Numbered from the stretch's first letter, positions 8,493 to 18,256 are shown. The stretch is 52,914 bases of DNA from JAAYVZ01 sp035384965 (GCA_035384965.1 DAOOJE010000028.1:1-52914); one strand, 5' to 3'. Notes: generated by a model from the letters alone, not told the origin. A program made the numbers and translations.

Positions 8493-8930
8493 ATGGAGCC
8501 TGAGGTCTTCAAGCAAGTCGTGCTCGAGAACCTGAGGGGGACGGCGCTCGAGGCGCTCGGCGTCGACATCGTCGACTGGCGCCCCGACTGTCTGGCGGTG
8601 GCGGTCACCCTCGACGGGCGCCACAAGCAGCCGGAGGGGTTCCTCCACGGCGGGATCTCGGCGCTGCTGGCCGAGACCGCGGCCTCGTTCGCCGCCGCGG
8701 CCGCCGTCGACCTGCGGGCCTCGATGATCTTCGGCGTGGACCTCAACATCACGCACCTGCGCCCGCTGCGCGAGGGCCGCCTCGTTGCGACGTCCCGGCC
8801 CCTCCGCCGCGGGCGCTCGACCCAGGTTTTCGCCGTCGACCTGACCGACGAGGCCGGCCACCTGGTAGCCGCCGCCCGCTGCACGGTGGCGGTCCGCCCC
8901 CGGCCGACACCCCCTGCGGAAGCCGGGTGA
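8493..8930 (+). CDS. Hotdog-fold acyl-CoA thioesterase (PaaI/YdiI-like)
   Basis: This 145-residue single-domain hotdog protein is of the PaaI/1,4-dihydroxy-2-naphthoyl-CoA hydrolase group. The family HGG motif is FLHGGISALLAETAAS (about residues 49-64), with the catalytic acid expected in AETA. The FGVDLNITHLRPLREG segment also matches YdiI/EntH relatives. ATG at 8493 follows GGGAGGGA; a GTG 12 nt upstream is possible. Family members hydrolyse aryl- or acyl-CoA thioesters, in phenylacetate or menaquinone metabolism. The substrate cannot be told apart here. Confidence 0.8.
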   Translation: MEPEVFKQVVLENLRGTALEALGVDIVDWRPDCLAVAVTLDGRHKQPEGFLHGGISALLAETAASFAAAAAVDLRASMIFGVDLNITHLRPLREGRLVATSRPLRRGRSTQVFAVDLTDEAGHLVAAARCTVAVRPRPTPPAEAG

Positions 8931-9036
8931 CCGCGGCCGGGCCGGCGTGGCGGCGCTCGGGCCACGGTTTGCAGGTCCTCCTGCCGCGTGGCAGAATGCG
9001 CCGCCGGCTCCGGGGCCTGCCCGCAGCCACCGCTTC

Positions 9037-10497
9037 ATGACTGGTCTTCCGCCCGTCCTTCTCGCCGGTATCGACGGCCACGGCCGCCTCGGGGACGAGG
9101 CCGTCATCGAGGCGCTGGTCAGGGGCCTGCGCGAGAAGCTGCCGGACCTCCGGTTGACCGTGGTCGCCGCCGACGAGGAGCGGACCCGGCGCTGGCTCGA
9201 AACGCAGACCGTCCCGTGTGCCGAGTGGGCTCCGATCGCGGCGGCGGTCGACGCCTCCCGGGTCGTGGTCGTGGCCTGCGGCCGCGCCCTCACCGACCTC
9301 GACGGCTTCGACCCCGAACACGTCCTCGCCGACGGCTCGCGAGGTCTTGCCCACACCGCCGGCGTGGTGCTGCTGGCGAGGGCGTTCGGGCGGCCGTACG
9401 TGCTGGCCTCGGTCGCGCTCGCGGCCATCGAGACCCCCGCAGCGCAGGCCGCCGCCGGTGCGCTCGCCTCCCGCGCGGCGCGCGTCGGCGCGGCGGGTCC
9501 CGACTCGGCGGCGCGCCTTTCGGCGCTGGGGGCCGACCCGGCACGCGTCGACACGGCGGCCGACCTCGCATTCGCTCTTCGCCCCTGCGCAGCGACACGG
9601 GTCGAGGAGATTCTGGCGGCCGCCCGGCTCGCGCCCGGCGCCGAGCCCCTCCTGGCGGTCGTCCCTCCCGAGATCCCGGACACGACTGCCCGCGACGCTG
9701 ACGTCGCCGCCGCGCTCGCCGACCTCGCTGGCGCCACCGACGCGACGGTCGTGCTGGCCCCGTTCGAGCTCGAAACCCCCACGGCGTGGCTCGAGCGCCT
9801 GCGGGAACGGCTGCCCGCCGGCCGGGGGTGCATGCTGCCGCCGGGGCTCCGGCCGCCCGAGATGGCAGGCGTCCTGGGGCGGTGCGAGCTCGTGGTGGCG
9901 CTGCAGCGGCACGGTGCGATCCTCGCCGCCGTGGGCGGCACCCCGGCCCTCGCCGTGGCACCGCTCGAGGGCGCTGCGGCCGGCGATCTCGAGGTAGCTG
10001 GGCTCGGCCTGCCGCCCGAGGCCCCCTCGGACCTCGCAGGGCGGCTGGCCTGGGCATGGCGGCGGCGAGCCGAGCTGCGCGCCGCCGTCCCGGGTGCCGC
10101 CGCCAACCTCGCCTCGCTCGCCGCCCGTTGGCTCGCCTCGCTGGCCGACGATCTCGCCCCCTTCGCGGACGCTCCCGAGCCGTCGCTCCTCGCACCGTTG
10201 CTGGGGCCGGCGCTGCGGGGCGCCCTCAAGCGGGCCCGCGCCGCCAGCTTCGAGCGGGCGCGGATCGAGCGCGAGGTGACGGCCCGCCTGGAAGCCCGGC
10301 ATCTCGAACTGGCGGGAGAGGTCGAGGACCGCGACCGACTCGTGCGCGAGCTGCAGTTCGAGCTCCACACCAAGGTCGGCGAACGGGACCGTCTCATCCG
10401 CAGCCTCCAGGACGAGCTGTTCGCCAAGGTCGGCGAGCGCGACCGCCTGATCCAGCAACTACAGGCGCAGCTGACCGAGCAAAGGGGCGACAGGTGA
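9037..10497 (+). CDS. Polysaccharide pyruvyl transferase-like protein with C-terminal coiled coil
   Basis: This 486-residue protein has the polysaccharide pyruvyl transferase fold (CsaB/PssM family), which transfers pyruvate from PEP to a sugar of a surface polymer as a ketal. The N-terminal site reads GHGRLGDEAVIEAL, and the second Rossmann domain ends with LQRHGAILAAVGGTPALAV, the family's conserved histidine region. After about residue 395 the chain becomes charged coiled coil with three 18-residue repeats of the type ERDRLIRSLQDEL. ATG at 9037 fits the family N-terminus; the frame opens earlier at 8947. The stop overlaps the start of the next gene (GTGA). Enzyme activity is not assured, because the first lobe is divergent. 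Confidence 0.65.
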   Translation: MTGLPPVLLAGIDGHGRLGDEAVIEALVRGLREKLPDLRLTVVAADEERTRRWLETQTVPCAEWAPIAAAVDASRVVVVACGRALTDLDGFDPEHVLADGSRGLAHTAGVVLLARAFGRPYVLASVALAAIETPAAQAAAGALASRAARVGAAGPDSAARLSALGADPARVDTAADLAFALRPCAATRVEEILAAARLAPGAEPLLAVVPPEIPDTTARDADVAAALADLAGATDATVVLAPFELETPTAWLERLRERLPAGRGCMLPPGLRPPEMAGVLGRCELVVALQRHGAILAAVGGTPALAVAPLEGAAAGDLEVAGLGLPPEAPSDLAGRLAWAWRRRAELRAAVPGAAANLASLAARWLASLADDLAPFADAPEPSLLAPLLGPALRGALKRARAASFERARIEREVTARLEARHLELAGEVEDRDRLVRELQFELHTKVGERDRLIRSLQDELFAKVGERDRLIQQLQAQLTEQRGDR

Positions 10498-13400
10498 GCC
10501 CCCCCCGGCTGGCGTTCGTCTACCGCTACCTGCAGCTCGGCGGGGTGGAGACGGTACTCCGCACTCGCATGGCGGAGCTGACCGCACGCGGGGTCGAATC
10601 GCGGGCCGCGTTCCTCGAGGCCCACGGCGGAGAAGGCCTGTTCGCCGCTTTCCCCGAAGCGGCGCGGGTCTGCCCGGACGCCGGCTCGCTCCGCGCCTTC
10701 CTCGCACCTTTCGAGCCCGACTGGGTGCTGGTCATCGACACTCCCGAGGCGCTGCCCGCGCTCGCGGAGGCCGGCCTCGGCGGCCGGCTCGTGGCGGAGT
10801 TCCACACGCCCTACGCCGACGTGCAGCGGTGGCTCCTCGACGAGGCGGCCGTGGCGGGCTTCACCGGGGTTCTCGTGCCGTCCCCCTCGCAGGCCGAGGT
10901 GGTGCGCGCCCACCTGCTCCGCCCCCTGCCGGTGGAAGTGGTGTCGAACCCCCTCCAGCCCACGTTCGTTCCGGATGGCCCGGCTGCTGCTTGTCCCGCC
11001 CGCCCGGTCGTGGCCTGGGTGGGGCGCCTCGACGAGCTGAAGAACTGGAAGGGCTTTCTCGACCTCGTGCGGCAGCTGCGCGCTGACCTCGAGGTCGAGG
11101 GGTGGATCATCGGCGGCGGCAGCTCTCCCGACGAGACTCAGACCGCCCTGCGCGAGGCGTTGCGCTCGCCCGAGCTGACAGGTTGCATGCGGTGGTGGCC
11201 GGCGGTCCCGTACGACGACATGCCGGGGCTGTACCGCGCCGTGGCGAGGTCGGGGGGGTGCGTGGTCTCCACCTCCTGGGCCGAGTCGTTCGGGATGGTG
11301 GTCCTCGAGGCGATGGCCTGCGGCTGCCCGGTCGTGGCGCCCGACGTGGTGGGCCTGCGCGACCTCGTGGTGCACGGCGAGTCCGGACTGCTTTACCCGC
11401 CGGTGTGGATCGAGCGCGCCGCGCACCACGTCCGACTCGCCATCGGCGACCCCGACACCCGGCGCGCCCTGATCGAAGGAGGGCTTCGACAGGCCGGGCG
11501 GTACACCTCGGCCCGGGCCGTCGACGAGCTGCTCGCCGCCCTCGGCCGTCTCGAGCGCACCAGCGCCTGGCGTGCGGCGTCGGCGCGCGAGGCAGCGCGC
11601 CCGTTTGTCCCGGTGCCGGCGCCTCCCCACGCCCCCGAACACGAACTCGGCCGCATCCTGGCCCGCCACCCCTCCCCTCGCGAGGTCGTGGTCATGCCGC
11701 CGACGGTCTACTGGCACACTCCGGTCTTCCAGCGCCCCAACCAAATGGCGCTGGCGCTGGCGCGGGCGGGGTGCCTGGTTTTCTTCTGCGAGCCACCGGT
11801 CGGCACCACGATGGAGCCGGGGTTCCATCCCGTCGCCGAGCGCCTCTACGTGGCGAACGTCCCGCTCGAGACGTTTCGCGCGCTCGACGACCCGCTGGTG
11901 CTGGCCCTTGCGTACCACGAGGCCGACATCGCGAAGCTCGGGCTCGTCCGCCTCGTCTACGAGGTCATCGACGAGCTGGAGGTGCTGCCCGGCGACCCCG
12001 CCGAGCTGCGGCGCGCCCACGTGCGCCTGGCTGCCACGGCCACGGTCGTCACGGCGACGGCGGCGCGGCTGCTGGACAAGGTCCGCCTCCTGCGCCCGGA
12101 CGCCGTGCTGTCGCCCAACGCCGTGGATTACGAGCTGATTCGCTCGGCGGCCGCGGCCGCGGACGAGCCGCCGCCCGACCTCGAGCCGATCGCGAAACGA
12201 GGCGTGGTCATCGGCTACTACGGCGCCCTCGCCCACTGGGTCGACCATGACCTGGTGCGAGAAGTGGCGCAGGCCCGCCCCGACTGGCAGTTCGTGCTCA
12301 TCGGGCCGGCTCTCGACGACTCGTTCGAGCGAAGCCGCACCGGCGAACTCCCCAACGTCCACTGGCTGGGGCCGCGGCCGTACCACCGGCTCCCCGCCTA
12401 CCTGCGCCACTTCGACGTCGCGACAATCCCTTTTGTGCTCTCCGACACCACCCACGCCGTCTCGCCGCTCAAGCTCTTCGAGTACATGGCGGCGGGCAAG
12501 CCCGTCGTCACGACCCCCCTCGAGGAGTGCCTGCGCGTGCCCGAGGTGCTGCCCGCCTCCGACGCGGCGGAGTTCTGCCGCCAGGTCGAGCGCGCGCTCG
12601 AGCTGCGTGCGGATGCGGGGTTCGTCGAACGTCTCCTCGCCCGAGCCCGTGCCAGCACCTGGGACCGGCGCGCCGCCGAGCTGCTCGACGCCGTGCAGCT
12701 CTCCCGCGGCTCGCCGGCGGCCGCGGCGGCCGCGCTCGCCGAGCGCACGCAGCGGGTGAGGAGCATGCTCGGCGCGCTCGGGGCCGCGGAGCGCGCAGCG
12801 AGCGAGCAGGCGGCGCGGGCCGATGCACTCGCCGCCGAGCTGGCGACCGCGGCGGAGCGCGCACAGCAGGTCGTGGAACTCCGGAAGCGGCTCGGCGAGC
12901 TGCTCGAGACGCGGCACACCGAGCTGCACCGGCTGGCCGAGGAGCGCGACCAGACAATTGCCGGACTGCAGGCCGAAATCGCCCGCCTCGAGCGGGAAGC
13001 CGGCGATCTCGGAGCGTCGCTCGCCTTCAGCCGCGCCGAGACCGATCGGCTTCTGCGCGAGCTCACGTCGATCCAGACCTCCAGGCTCTGGCGCACCGCC
13101 AGTATCTACTGGAAGGTCATGAAAAGGCTCGGCCTGGCGAAGCAGCCGCGCTCGCCGGCTCCTGCGCCGCCCGTCGCATCTGGTGAAAGCGCCGGCCCGG
13201 CACCCGGCGCGGCCCCCGGCGCCGATGGCAGCCTCCGGATCCGGGCGCTGCCGGCCGCGCCGGTCGACCGCGACAACGCCTTCGACGTTCTCTGCTTGCC
13301 GATCATCGACTGGGACTTCCGCTTCCAGCGCCCGCAGCAGCTCGCCTCCTGCTTCGCCGAGGCCGGTCACCGCGTCTTCTACGTCTCGCAGCGCTTCCGC

Positions 13401-15170
13401 GCCAGCGGGCCGCCGTACGAGCTGGTCGAAAAGCGGCGCAACGTGTGGGAGGTCTCGCTCCTCGCCCCGGCGCGCAACGTCTACACCGACTCGATGGACG
13501 CCGAGGCGCTGGCCGCCCTGACCGCGAGCCTCGACGCCATGCGCGTCGACCTCGGCCTTGGCGCCACGGCCATGCTCGTCGAGCTGCCGTTTTGGTGGCC
13601 GCTGGCCGAGCGCGCGCGGCGAATGCACGCCTGGCCCGTGATCTACGACTGCATGGACTGGCACGCCGGGTTTTCCACCAACCGGCCCGAGATGCTGCAG
13701 CAGGAGGACGCGCTGCTGGAGGGCGCCGACCTCGTGGTCGTCTCCTCGGCGTGGCTCGAGCAACACGTCGCCGGCCGCGCCAGATCCCTGGCCGTGATCC
13801 GCAACGCATGCGACTACGAGCACTTCGCACAGGTACCGCGGCGCCAGCGGGAGGGGCGGCCGGTGGTCGGCTACTACGGCGCCATCGCCGACTGGTTCGA
13901 CGCCGACCTCGTGGCCGACCTCGCCGAGCGGCGGCCGGACTGGGACTTCATCCTGGTTGGCTCGACCTTCACTGCCGACACCTCGCGGCTCTCCAGGCTC
14001 CCCAACGTGCTGCTCCCCGGCGAGCAGCCGTACGCGTCGCTTCCGCACTGGCTGGACCGCTTCGACGTGGCGATCGTGCCGTTCCGGCGCATCCCTCTCA
14101 CCGAGGCCACCAACCCCGTCAAGGCGTACGAGATGCTGGCCGCCGGCAAGCCCGTGGTGGCGGTGCCGATTCCCGAGATGGCGCTTCTGGCGCCGCTCGT
14201 GCGCCTGGCCTCGACGCCCGAGGAGATGGAAGCGGAAATCTCCCGGGCGCTGGCCGAGGACGATCCGGCGCTCGTCGACCGGCGCCGCGCCTTCGCTCGC
14301 GACAGCACCTGGGAGCGCCGTTACTCCGAGCTCGCGCCACGTGTCGCCGCGGTGTTCCCCCTTGCCTCGATCGTCGTCGTCACGTATCAGAACCTGGCGC
14401 TCACCCAGAAGTGCCTCGAGAGCGTCTTCGCCCGCACCGAGTGGCCGCGTTTCGAGGTCATCGTCGTGGACAACGGCTCCACTGACGGCACCCCCGACTA
14501 CCTGCGTGACATGGCGGCGCGCCATCCCGAACTGCGGCTCGTCCTCAACCCCGACAACAGGGGGTTCGCCGCCGCCAACAACCAGGGGCTCGCCCTCGCC
14601 CGCGGCGAGGTCCTGGTGCTGCTCAACAACGACACCGTGGTGCCGCGCGGGTGGCTGTCCGGGCTCATCCGCCACCTTCACCGCGACAGCCGGATCGGGG
14701 CGATCGGCCCGGCCACCAACTGGACCGGCAACGAGGCGCAGGTCCCGGTCGGCTACACGAGCACGGAGGAAATGCCGGCCTGGGCCGCCGGCTGGGTGCG
14801 CGAGCACGCCGACGAGCTGTACCGCATCCCGGTGCTTGCGATGTTTTGCCTCGCTTTCACCCGCTCCACGTTCGAGCGCGTCGGTCCGCTCGACGAGCGT
14901 TTCGTCGTCGGCATGTTCGAGGACGACGACTACGCCCGACGTGTGCGCGAGGCCGGCCTCGAAGTGGTGTGCGCCGACGATGTCTTCGTTCACCACGAAG
15001 GCCGCGCCGCGTTCGCCCGGCTCGAGGACGAGCGCTACAGGGCGCTGTTCGCGGCCAACAAGCAGCGGTTCGAGGAAAAGTGGGGCCGCCCCTGGGTCCC
15101 TCACCGCTACCGGAACCAGCGGGAGGACTGGGCCGCGCAGCGGTTCACCGTCCCACCGCCCGGCTCCTGA
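10494..15170 (+). CDS. Giant four-domain glycosyltransferase (GT4 - GT-B - GT-B - GT2)
   Basis: This 1558-residue protein appears to carry four glycosyltransferase modules. Residues 1-370 are a GT4 enzyme (GGVE loop at 16-19; E-x7-E motif ESFGMVVLE near 264). Residues 395-735 are a second GT-B module (FQRPNQMALALA at the start; VSPLKLFEYMAAGKPVV near 660). Residues 745-880 form a long coiled coil ending in the SRLWRTASIYWKVM segment seen in polysaccharide-synthesis proteins. Residues 930-1280 are a third GT-B module (FQRPQQLASCFAEAGH; NPVKAYEMLAAGKPVV). Residues 1290-1558 are a GT2/GT-A domain (VVDNGSTDGT, LLNNDTV, GMFEDDDYARR). GTG overlaps the upstream stop. It probably builds several successive linkages of one surface glycan. 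Confidence 0.82.
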   Translation: MSPPRLAFVYRYLQLGGVETVLRTRMAELTARGVESRAAFLEAHGGEGLFAAFPEAARVCPDAGSLRAFLAPFEPDWVLVIDTPEALPALAEAGLGGRLVAEFHTPYADVQRWLLDEAAVAGFTGVLVPSPSQAEVVRAHLLRPLPVEVVSNPLQPTFVPDGPAAACPARPVVAWVGRLDELKNWKGFLDLVRQLRADLEVEGWIIGGGSSPDETQTALREALRSPELTGCMRWWPAVPYDDMPGLYRAVARSGGCVVSTSWAESFGMVVLEAMACGCPVVAPDVVGLRDLVVHGESGLLYPPVWIERAAHHVRLAIGDPDTRRALIEGGLRQAGRYTSARAVDELLAALGRLERTSAWRAASAREAARPFVPVPAPPHAPEHELGRILARHPSPREVVVMPPTVYWHTPVFQRPNQMALALARAGCLVFFCEPPVGTTMEPGFHPVAERLYVANVPLETFRALDDPLVLALAYHEADIAKLGLVRLVYEVIDELEVLPGDPAELRRAHVRLAATATVVTATAARLLDKVRLLRPDAVLSPNAVDYELIRSAAAAADEPPPDLEPIAKRGVVIGYYGALAHWVDHDLVREVAQARPDWQFVLIGPALDDSFERSRTGELPNVHWLGPRPYHRLPAYLRHFDVATIPFVLSDTTHAVSPLKLFEYMAAGKPVVTTPLEECLRVPEVLPASDAAEFCRQVERALELRADAGFVERLLARARASTWDRRAAELLDAVQLSRGSPAAAAAALAERTQRVRSMLGALGAAERAASEQAARADALAAELATAAERAQQVVELRKRLGELLETRHTELHRLAEERDQTIAGLQAEIARLEREAGDLGASLAFSRAETDRLLRELTSIQTSRLWRTASIYWKVMKRLGLAKQPRSPAPAPPVASGESAGPAPGAAPGADGSLRIRALPAAPVDRDNAFDVLCLPIIDWDFRFQRPQQLASCFAEAGHRVFYVSQRFRASGPPYELVEKRRNVWEVSLLAPARNVYTDSMDAEALAALTASLDAMRVDLGLGATAMLVELPFWWPLAERARRMHAWPVIYDCMDWHAGFSTNRPEMLQQEDALLEGADLVVVSSAWLEQHVAGRARSLAVIRNACDYEHFAQVPRRQREGRPVVGYYGAIADWFDADLVADLAERRPDWDFILVGSTFTADTSRLSRLPNVLLPGEQPYASLPHWLDRFDVAIVPFRRIPLTEATNPVKAYEMLAAGKPVVAVPIPEMALLAPLVRLASTPEEMEAEISRALAEDDPALVDRRRAFARDSTWERRYSELAPRVAAVFPLASIVVVTYQNLALTQKCLESVFARTEWPRFEVIVVDNGSTDGTPDYLRDMAARHPELRLVLNPDNRGFAAANNQGLALARGEVLVLLNNDTVVPRGWLSGLIRHLHRDSRIGAIGPATNWTGNEAQVPVGYTSTEEMPAWAAGWVREHADELYRIPVLAMFCLAFTRSTFERVGPLDERFVVGMFEDDDYARRVREAGLEVVCADDVFVHHEGRAAFARLEDERYRALFAANKQRFEEKWGRPWVPHRYRNQREDWAAQRFTVPPPGS

Positions 15171-15521
15171 CCCCGCCCGCCGGGTACACCTGGCCGCATC
15201 GCCCGGGCCTGAATCGTTCGCGCCGGCGTCACCGAAGCCCGGTGTGGAAAGTGGCGTCCTTGGCACTGCGACGACGACGTCGGTGCGCTTCTGACAGCTC
15301 CGGGTGCGCGAGCTGCGTGAGGACCATCGGCACCTCGCGGTGCCATTCGAGAGGCGACGCCGCCGTTCCAGTCGGCCGAGGACCTCCCGTGGGGGCTCCA
15401 CACCCCGCGTCAGGGGTCCTCCTTCCCTGCCCGCGCCGCCGCTCGGGCACCTTGACACGTCTTCCACCCTCTCACTACGCTGCCGGACCATGAGCCGCGT
15501 TGGCCAACTGCGGGGCAGGCC
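15171..15521. other. Intergenic region, mostly featureless
   Basis: This 351-bp gap lies between the large glycosyltransferase gene and the pyruvyl transferase fusion gene. Apart from the putative promoter at 15452-15481, I see no gene, RNA or convincing hairpin in it. Short open frames on both strands lack ribosome binding sites and family similarity. Confidence 0.5.
15452..15481 (+). promoter_or_regulatory. Putative sigma70 promoter for the pyruvyl transferase fusion gene
   Basis: A perfect -35 box TTGACA (15452-15457) is followed after 18 nt by TACGCT (15476-15481). The predicted start of transcription is about 35 nt before the GTG at 15522. Confidence 0.5.
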
Positions 15522-18134
15522 GTGAGCGCGCCGGTTCGCATCCTCCTGGCGGGGTACTTCGGGGCCGGCAACCTGGGCGACGAGGCGATCCTCGGCGCGA
15601 CGCTGGTCGGGCTCGGGACCGCTCTTGGCGAGGCGTTCCACCCCACCGTCGCGGCGTACGACCGCGGCGCGCTGCGCGCCTATCACGGCCCGGTGGAGAC
15701 CGTCGACATCTGGGACGTGCGGGCGCTCGCAGCCGCTGTCGCAAACTCGGACCTCGTGATCTGGGGCGGCGGCGGACTTGTTCAGGACCGCTGGTACGTG
15801 CCGATCGAGGACCTCCTCCTCGATGCCCGCGGCGGCGTGCCGGCTCACCTGAGAGTGCCGTTTCTTGCGGCGCTGAAGGGTGTCCCGTGCATGATGTACG
15901 CCCAGGGTGTGGGGCCGCTCTCCCACCCGGAAAGCCGGCGAGCCACGGCGCTGGTGTGCAACCGTCTCGCCGCCATCACCGTGCGAGACCCCGCCTCGGC
16001 CCGCTTGCTCCGCGATTGCGGGGTCGACGAGCCGCCGATCGTGGTGACCGCCGACCCAGCGCTGGCGACGGTGCCGGCCGGGGTTTCCGCGGCGCTCTCG
16101 GCTCTTGGTGCAGCGGGCCTCGACCTCGTGCGGCGGCCGCGTCTGATCGTGGCCCCGCGCATCGCCCTGTACGGCGACCGGGCCTGGGTCGAGCCACTTG
16201 TGGCCGCCCTGCGCGCCACTGTGCTGGATCGCGGCGGCGCTGTCGCCTTCGTCGCCTTCGACCACCGGCCCGAGGGCGACGAGGCGCTGTGCCGGGAGCT
16301 GGCGCTCCGCTGCGGAGGTGCGCCGGCCGCCGCTGCTGTGACCGCCTGGCTGAGCGCCTCCGAGTGCGCCGCCGTGCTCGCCGATGCCGACGCGGTCGTG
16401 GCCACCCGGCTGCACGCTCTGGTGCTCGCCGCAGCCGCCGGGACGCCGGCCGTCGCCCTCGACTACGACCCCAAGATCCCGGCGTTGGCGGCACAGCTTG
16501 ACGGCGCCGTCCCCGTCCTGCCCCTTGACTCCCTCGCTGCCGGGGAGCTGGCCCGCGCGATCAACGAAACGCTGACTGCTGCCGCCGACCGCAGGTCCCG
16601 ACTGCGGGCTGCTGCCGCCGCGCTGCGCGCCCGGGAGGCTCTCAACCTCCGGATCGCGCTCGCTCTCGTCGGCCGGGGCGAACTCCCCGCCGAGGCCGTC
16701 GGGGCCAGCGAGCCTGGCGCGGGTTCCCGCGCCGACCGGATCCGGGCGCTCGAGGTCGAGCGCGACGAGCTGCAGCGTCGCCTCGACGCGCTCCGCGGCT
16801 CGCGGGTGGTGCGGCTCGCCGAAGCGTACTGGCGCTGGACCGCCGGGGAAAGCGGGCGCTTCGGTCCCGGCCGCCTTCTGGGCGCTGCCCACAGGCTCGT
16901 GCTGCGCAGGCGCATGGCCCCGGAGCCTGGCGCCACCTGCCCCCCCGCCACGGACAGCCTGCCACCCACCACCCCTCCGCCCGCCGCCCCTCCACCGGCC
17001 GCACCCTCCGTCGTAGCCGAGGTTGGCCCGCCGGACCCGTGGTCGGAGCTGGCAGGCTTCGAGGCGGCGCTGGGCACATCGGCGGCCGGGGTCGCCGTCG
17101 TGCTTTCCACCACCAGGCTGGTGGAGAGCGAGGGCCAGCGCTCGATGCAGCTCGCCCTGGCGCTGGCGCGGCGGGGTTTCGCCGTGGTCTTTGCGTACTG
17201 GCGCTGGTCCCCCGACGAGTGGTGTATTCAGGATCGGCTTGACCAGGGCATCTTCCAGGTGCCGCTGGACGTCTTCACTGCCGCCCCGGCCGGGGTGCTG
17301 GGGCGCTTTTCGGGGTGCCCGCGGCGAATCGTGCTCGTGGAGTTTCCCCACCCGAGCTTCGTTGAGATCGTGGCACTGGCGCGGGCGCAAGGGTGGGCGA
17401 CCGTCTACGACGTGGTGGACGACTGGGCCGAGTTTCACCGCGTCGGCCAGGCCACCTGGTACGAGGAAGGAGCCGAGCGCGAGCTGCTCGCGCGGGCCAC
17501 GCTGGTCTGCGCCGTCACCCCGGGACTCGAGCGGCGGCTCGGCGCTCTCGGCGCGCCGCGACCCCTCCTGGTGCCCAACGGTGTGCGGCCCGAGATCGCC
17601 GAGGTGAAGTCGCCGATCGCTCTCGAGAGGGGCGAGGTGACGATCGGCTACTTCGGCTACCTGTCCGGGGCCTGGTTCGACTGGCCGCTCCTGCTCGCTG
17701 CGGCACGCAGCCGGCCGAGCTGGCGCTTCTACGTCGTCGGCTACGGTGGCGAACCGGAAGGGGAGCCGGTGCCTGGCAACCTGGTGCAGCTCGGCAAGCA
17801 GCCCCAGACCTCGCTGGCGGCGTTTGCCGCCAACTGGGATGTGGCCATCGTGCCGTTCAAGGCCGAGACGCTCGCCGCCGGCGCCGACCCGATCAAGACC
17901 TACGAGTACCTGGCCATGGGGTTGCCGGTGGTGGTCACTGGCGTGGTCCCTCCGGCCGGCGCCGAGGCGTTCGTGGAGCGCGTCGAGGGGCTTGAGGCCT
18001 TCCTCGAGGCGCTCGAGCGCGCAGCCCGTCGTCCCACGGCCGAGGCCGAGCAACGGCGGGCCTGGGCTGCCGGCCACACCTGGGAGGCGCGCCTTGCCGC
18101 GCTGCTCGACGCCCTCCCCCCACCTGGCACCTGA
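15522..18134 (+). CDS. Polysaccharide pyruvyl transferase - glycosyltransferase fusion
   Basis: This 870-residue bifunctional protein has, at residues 1-380, a CsaB/PssM-type pyruvyl transferase with GAGNLGDEAIL (about 15-25), WGGGGLVQD (about 84-92) and the ATRLHALVLAAAAGTP histidine region near 290. A short coil (residues 405-425) and a proline-rich linker (464-500, PPTTPPPAAPP) join it to a GT-B glycosyltransferase (about 520-865) with IKTYEYLAMGLPVVV, close to the second and third modules of the giant upstream protein. CsaB-type enzymes place ketal pyruvate on surface glycans, sometimes as an anchor for S-layer-type proteins. The fusion implies that sugar addition and pyruvylation of the same polymer are coupled. 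GTG was chosen as start. Confidence 0.8.
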   Translation: MSAPVRILLAGYFGAGNLGDEAILGATLVGLGTALGEAFHPTVAAYDRGALRAYHGPVETVDIWDVRALAAAVANSDLVIWGGGGLVQDRWYVPIEDLLLDARGGVPAHLRVPFLAALKGVPCMMYAQGVGPLSHPESRRATALVCNRLAAITVRDPASARLLRDCGVDEPPIVVTADPALATVPAGVSAALSALGAAGLDLVRRPRLIVAPRIALYGDRAWVEPLVAALRATVLDRGGAVAFVAFDHRPEGDEALCRELALRCGGAPAAAAVTAWLSASECAAVLADADAVVATRLHALVLAAAAGTPAVALDYDPKIPALAAQLDGAVPVLPLDSLAAGELARAINETLTAAADRRSRLRAAAAALRAREALNLRIALALVGRGELPAEAVGASEPGAGSRADRIRALEVERDELQRRLDALRGSRVVRLAEAYWRWTAGESGRFGPGRLLGAAHRLVLRRRMAPEPGATCPPATDSLPPTTPPPAAPPPAAPSVVAEVGPPDPWSELAGFEAALGTSAAGVAVVLSTTRLVESEGQRSMQLALALARRGFAVVFAYWRWSPDEWCIQDRLDQGIFQVPLDVFTAAPAGVLGRFSGCPRRIVLVEFPHPSFVEIVALARAQGWATVYDVVDDWAEFHRVGQATWYEEGAERELLARATLVCAVTPGLERRLGALGAPRPLLVPNGVRPEIAEVKSPIALERGEVTIGYFGYLSGAWFDWPLLLAAARSRPSWRFYVVGYGGEPEGEPVPGNLVQLGKQPQTSLAAFAANWDVAIVPFKAETLAAGADPIKTYEYLAMGLPVVVTGVVPPAGAEAFVERVEGLEAFLEALERAARRPTAEAEQRRAWAAGHTWEARLAALLDALPPPGT

Positions 18135-18161
18135 GGAGGGGCCGTTGGCGCACCCCATCGC

Positions 18162-18195
18162 AACGCCCTCGGACCCCGGCGCGCCGGCGTTTTTT
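18162..18195 (+). terminator. Putative Rho-independent terminator
   Basis: AACGCC (18162-18167) pairs with GGCGTT (18186-18191) around a GC-rich inner segment, and six Ts end at 18195. It lies about 30 nt after the stop of the pyruvyl transferase fusion gene. Confidence 0.5.
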
Positions 18196-18256
18196 GCAGC
18201 GTGGGGATCGCCCCCGACGGGCCGTCACGAGGCGCTGGCGGAAAGGAGGCAGCTCG

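Noticed and set aside
8403..18158. Very long minus-strand open frame of more than 3200 codons
   Set aside because: It is the mirror of high-GC3 genes on the plus strand. It has low-complexity Arg/Gly/Pro/Ala composition and no domains, while the plus strand encodes recognised families throughout.
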